Shown here: in pieces, positions 63,117 through 64,000 of the stretch
Numbering within the stretch: position 1 is the first letter of the stretch
Layout of the letters: the number at the start of each line of letters is the position of its first letter
NCBI RefSeq assembly: GCF_003236175.1
Contig: NZ_QKTW01000006.1
Coordinates: 145,195-209,194 of the forward strand
Length of the DNA stretch: 64,000 nt
Source: Taibaiella soli
Lineage (GTDB): Bacteria; Bacteroidota; Bacteroidia; Chitinophagales; Chitinophagaceae
Direction of reading: 5' to 3'
Translations under genes and position numbers: made by a program
The notes under the pieces: generated by a model
Database searches by the model: none
Seen by the model: the letters and a program-made list of their open reading frames with translations, nothing else
Told to the model about the DNA's origin: nothing

Positions 63117-64000
63117 ATGGAAGCACCAACACAAACTAATACACTGCAAGGTGGCAGTTTTCTGATACAGGCTCCTGATCCGGCAACTAGTTTTACGCCG
63201 GAAGACTTCAAAGAGGAGCAGCACATGATTGCTAAAATGTGCGATGATTTCCTGGAAAAAGATGTATTACCAAAAGTAAACGAACTCGACAACAAAGAAC
63301 CGGGCTTAATGCCATCATTGCTTGATAAAGCAGGCGCACTCGGCTTGCTCGGCGCTGCCTTTCCGCAACAATACGGCGGACTCGGCGAAGATTTTGTAAC
63401 TGCAACGCTGATTACTGAAAAACTCGGTGGCGGACATTCTTTCGCAGTAGCAACGGCTGCACATAACGGTATCGGATCTTTACCGATTCTTTATTTTGGT
63501 ACCGAAGCCCAAAAACAAAAATATATTCCGAAACTGGCGACAGGCGAAATGAAAGGCGCTTACGCACTCACAGAACCAGGATCAGGGTCGGATGCACTGG
63601 GCGCAAAAACTACCGCTACACTCAGCGCAGATGGCAAACATTATTTACTGAACGGCCAGAAGATTTGGATTACCAACGCTGGCTTTGCTGATGTTTTCAC
63701 CGTATTCGCAAAAATAGATGGTGATAAATTCACCGGCTTTATCGTAGATCGCGGTACGCCCGGATTGACGATAGGTGAAGAAGAACATAAAATGGGCATC
63801 AAAGGGTCCAGCACTTGTCCGCTGTTTTTTGAAAATTGCGAAGTACCGGTAGAAAATGTGTTGGGCGAAATTGGTCGTGGACACATCATTGCCTTCAACA
63901 TCTTAAACATCGGACGTTTAAAACTCTGCGCTGCGGCTTTAGGCGGCGCAAAGCGTGCTTTACACACGAGCGTGGCTTATGCAAAAGCACGGGAACAATT
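63117..64000 (+). CDS. Acyl-CoA dehydrogenase (3' end beyond window)
   Basis: The open frame starts at ATG 63117 and continues past the window end without a stop (294 codons visible). It encodes a flavin-dependent acyl-CoA dehydrogenase of fatty-acid beta-oxidation. Visible motifs are LGAAFPQQYGGLGED, the signature ALTEPGSGSDALGAKT, NGQKIWITNAG, and ENVLGEIGRGHIIAFNILNIGR. The catalytic glutamate and C-terminal part lie beyond the window. In Bacteroidota such long forms (about 600 residues) are common, but the full length cannot be seen. Confidence 0.93.
   Translation, partial: MEAPTQTNTLQGGSFLIQAPDPATSFTPEDFKEEQHMIAKMCDDFLEKDVLPKVNELDNKEPGLMPSLLDKAGALGLLGAAFPQQYGGLGEDFVTATLITEKLGGGHSFAVATAAHNGIGSLPILYFGTEAQKQKYIPKLATGEMKGAYALTEPGSGSDALGAKTTATLSADGKHYLLNGQKIWITNAGFADVFTVFAKIDGDKFTGFIVDRGTPGLTIGEEEHKMGIKGSSTCPLFFENCEVPVENVLGEIGRGHIIAFNILNIGRLKLCAAALGGAKRALHTSVAYAKAREQ

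Noticed and set aside
1-64000. Insertion sequences, prophage genes or integrases
   Set aside because: I looked for transposase, integrase and phage structural proteins and found none; the repeats are short and noncoding.

Overview
The window comes from a chromosome of a Bacteroidota bacterium, most likely a Chitinophagales/Chitinophagaceae-like lineage. The reasons are: Bacteroidota-type promoters (a -7 box TAnnTTTG, several with TTTG 18-20 bp upstream); a secreted protein with a type IX secretion (T9SS) C-terminal sorting domain and a PorP/SprF-family protein; an arginine operon that uses an N-acylornithine carbamoyltransferase; a BT_3928-type DoxX/thioredoxin protein; and the uppS-bamA-ompH-ompH gene order. 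The genus is not determined. No prophage, insertion sequence, integrase or CRISPR array was seen.

Layout. 0-2.3 kb: an A-type iron-sulfur carrier, a small WXXGXW-repeat protein and the RNase P RNA (rnpB, minus strand, with its own -7 box). 2.1-11.2 kb: a leader followed by an arginine operon (GNAT acyltransferase, argG, argC, argD, argF', argB, argE, argH), interrupted by a four-helix-bundle (23S rRNA intervening sequence-type) gene. 11.8-15.3 kb (minus): a hydrolase, the yceD-rpmF-plsX lipid/ribosome cluster and a DUF58 protein. 15.7-21.0 kb (plus): housekeeping and envelope genes (lipoprotein, DoxX-thioredoxin protein, DUF3820 protein, FKBP lipoprotein, RluD-type synthase, TatA, lytic transglycosylase, rpsT). 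21.3-24.0 kb: a BlaI/BlaR1-type sensor pair with a double operator. 24.2-33.5 kb: an epimerase-like protein, an OmpA-like protein, an MFS exporter, two divergent ECF-type sigma factors and two tandem outer-membrane barrel paralogues. 33.8-42.0 kb: tRNA-Arg(ACG), then an accessory stretch of small regulators next to enzymes (HxlR/NmrA, AraC/SDR, ArsR/SRPBCC/DoxX, cupin, alpha/beta hydrolase, CPBP protease, MepB). 42.0-51.7 kb: rlmH, rhomboid, tilS, a PNGase F-like T9SS cargo protein, der, a toxin-antitoxin pair, rimO and two Skp/OmpH chaperones. 51.7-64 kb: bamA, uppS, upp, a PorP/SprF protein, a lipoprotein, a 3-methyladenine glycosylase, a tetrapyrrole-methylase-fold enzyme, a 2OG-Fe(II) oxygenase, a GT2 glycosyltransferase, a hydrolase, and an acyl-CoA dehydrogenase cut by the window end.

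The most unusual signal is in the intergenic DNA. Many gaps carry short, imperfect tandem arrays with a period of 7 (sometimes 8) bases, in several sequence families (TTGACAn, AAAGCTT, AGTTGTA, TTTTGAC/TTTTGAA, ATCAGAA, GGTGAAT). Some run into the 3' ends of genes and supply the last codons or the stop codon. They are accompanied by two other dispersed elements (a GTTGCGACGC-core element and a CTCCTTTGGAGG hairpin) and by a cluster of four GTACGTAC palindromes. I did not find a convincing new multi-gene defence or biosynthetic system. The best leads are the repeat families, the GTACGTAC cluster, the unresolved acyl group used by the arginine pathway, and the small-gene insertions in the arginine operon and between der and rimO.
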